A DNA stretch of 7,085 bases, from NCBI GenBank assembly GCA_023150215.1, contig JAKLLJ010000171.1, positions 1 through 7,085 on the forward strand, in the 5' to 3' direction. This document shows positions 6,852-7,085 of the stretch, one piece after another. The notes beneath the pieces were generated by a model. That model saw nothing but the letters and a program-made list of their open reading frames with translations. It did no database searches and was not told where the DNA came from. Made by a program: the position numbers and the translations under genes. Position 1 is the first letter of the stretch; every line of letters starts with the position of its first letter. Source of the DNA: Thauera sp. (GTDB taxonomy: Bacteria > Pseudomonadota > Gammaproteobacteria > Burkholderiales > Rhodocyclaceae).

Positions 6852-6876
6852 CCCGCCCGGATCGCGGGCGGGTTGT
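6852..6876 (+). terminator. Terminator-like GC hairpin after livK
   Basis: An eight-pair all-GC stem (CCCGCCCG at 6852-6859 with CGGGCGGG at 6865-6872) closes a five-base loop seven bases after the livK stop. It is followed by TTGT rather than a long T tract, so termination efficiency is uncertain. The position at the end of the last operon gene supports the call. Confidence 0.6.
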
Positions 6877-6892
6877 GCGGAAAGGCAGGCCA

Positions 6893-6962
6893 TTCGCGGC
6901 TGCCGCCGCTCCTGCAGGGGCCGGGGACGTGGGGGCTCTGTAGGAGCGGCGGCAGCCGCGAA
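6893..6962. repeat. Inverted pair of 24-bp REP-like repeats (BIME-like) downstream of livK
   Basis: The copy at 6893-6916 is in minus orientation and the copy at 6939-6962 in plus orientation, separated by a G-rich 22-bp loop. The two differ at one position, which would still form a G-U pair in RNA, so transcription across here gives a nearly perfect 24-pair stem. The element is the same as in the 1821-1969 cluster. It could act as a bidirectional transcript end or a 3' protective structure between livK and whatever lies to the right. Confidence 0.85.
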
Positions 6963-7012
6963 CCCGCCTGCCGGGATTGGCGCGACGTTCGCCCCTCCCC
7001 CGCGCCCCGGGC

Positions 7013-7085
7013 CTATGTAGGAGCGGCGGCAGCCGCGAATAGCGCGGTGCCCCAGCCGACGCCGGTGACGATATCGGCGGCCACG
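7013..7085 (-). CDS. Possible 3' end of a convergent minus-strand gene of unknown function
   Basis: Read on the minus strand from the right edge, one frame gives VAADIVTGVGWGT, then ALFAAAAAPT and TAG at 7015-7013. This is 23 sense codons. The first part reads like a genuine hydrophobic protein segment. The last eight codons (FAAAAAPT) are the reverse complement of the 24-bp repeat, so the repeat seems to supply the C-terminus. The piece is too short to name a family or to prove that it is coding. It would make the 6846-7012 region a convergent intergenic space. Confidence 0.35.
   Translation of the reverse strand, partial: VAADIVTGVGWGTALFAAAAAPT
7016..7039 (+). repeat. Single 24-bp REP-like repeat copy
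   Basis: This is an exact copy of the consensus (tgt followed by the core aggagcggcggcagccgcg and aa), identical to the copies at 1908-1931 and 6939-6962. On the minus strand it may form the last codons of a convergent gene that ends with TAG at 7015-7013. Confidence 0.85.

Noticed and set aside
4209..6893. An 894-codon open frame on the minus strand opposite livH, livM and livK
   Set aside because: It mirrors three clearly recognised plus-strand genes. Its composition is rich in Arg, His, Gly and Asp, as expected from the antisense of high-GC codons, and no domain is recognisable.

Overview
The window is high-GC DNA with a strong bias for G/C at third codon positions. It carries several copies of a short GC-rich intergenic repeat with core aggagcggcggcagccgcg. 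Together with the protein families, this suggests a Gram-negative proteobacterium, most likely a betaproteobacterium of the Thauera/Azoarcus type. That placement is inferred from composition and general resemblance, not from any search.

Layout. (1) Positions 1-512 are the 3' end of an open frame that ends in the C-terminal domain of ComM/YifB. The conserved ComM core that should precede this domain is absent. In its place is sequence resembling the C-terminus of transketolase, so the frame looks chimeric. (2) Positions 563-1756 encode a 12-helix MFS efflux pump of the Bcr/CflA type. (3) Positions 1757-2167 contain no gene. They hold a cluster of four copies of the 24-bp repeat, one inverted and three in a 38-bp tandem period, followed by a less GC-rich stretch that probably holds the promoter of the next operon. 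(4) Positions 2168-6845 are a five-gene ABC importer operon of the branched-chain amino acid (HAAT) family in the order livG-livF-livH-livM-livK. livG/livF and livH/livM overlap by one base. livK is set apart by 99 bp containing two small hairpins and has a strong ribosome binding site in front of a GTG start. (5) Positions 6846-7085 hold a GC-rich terminator-like hairpin, an inverted pair of the same 24-bp repeat forming a long stem, a third copy, and possibly the 3' end of a convergent minus-strand gene whose last codons are the repeat itself.

How it works together. LivK would bind the ligand in the periplasm, LivH and LivM form the membrane channel, and LivG and LivF are the two ATPases. 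The family also transports urea, short amides and aromatic acids, so leucine/isoleucine/valine is only the default assignment. Repeat clusters bracket the operon on both sides. I do not see a clearly new biological system. The least ordinary points are the chimeric comM-like frame at the left edge and the behaviour of the 24-bp repeat family.
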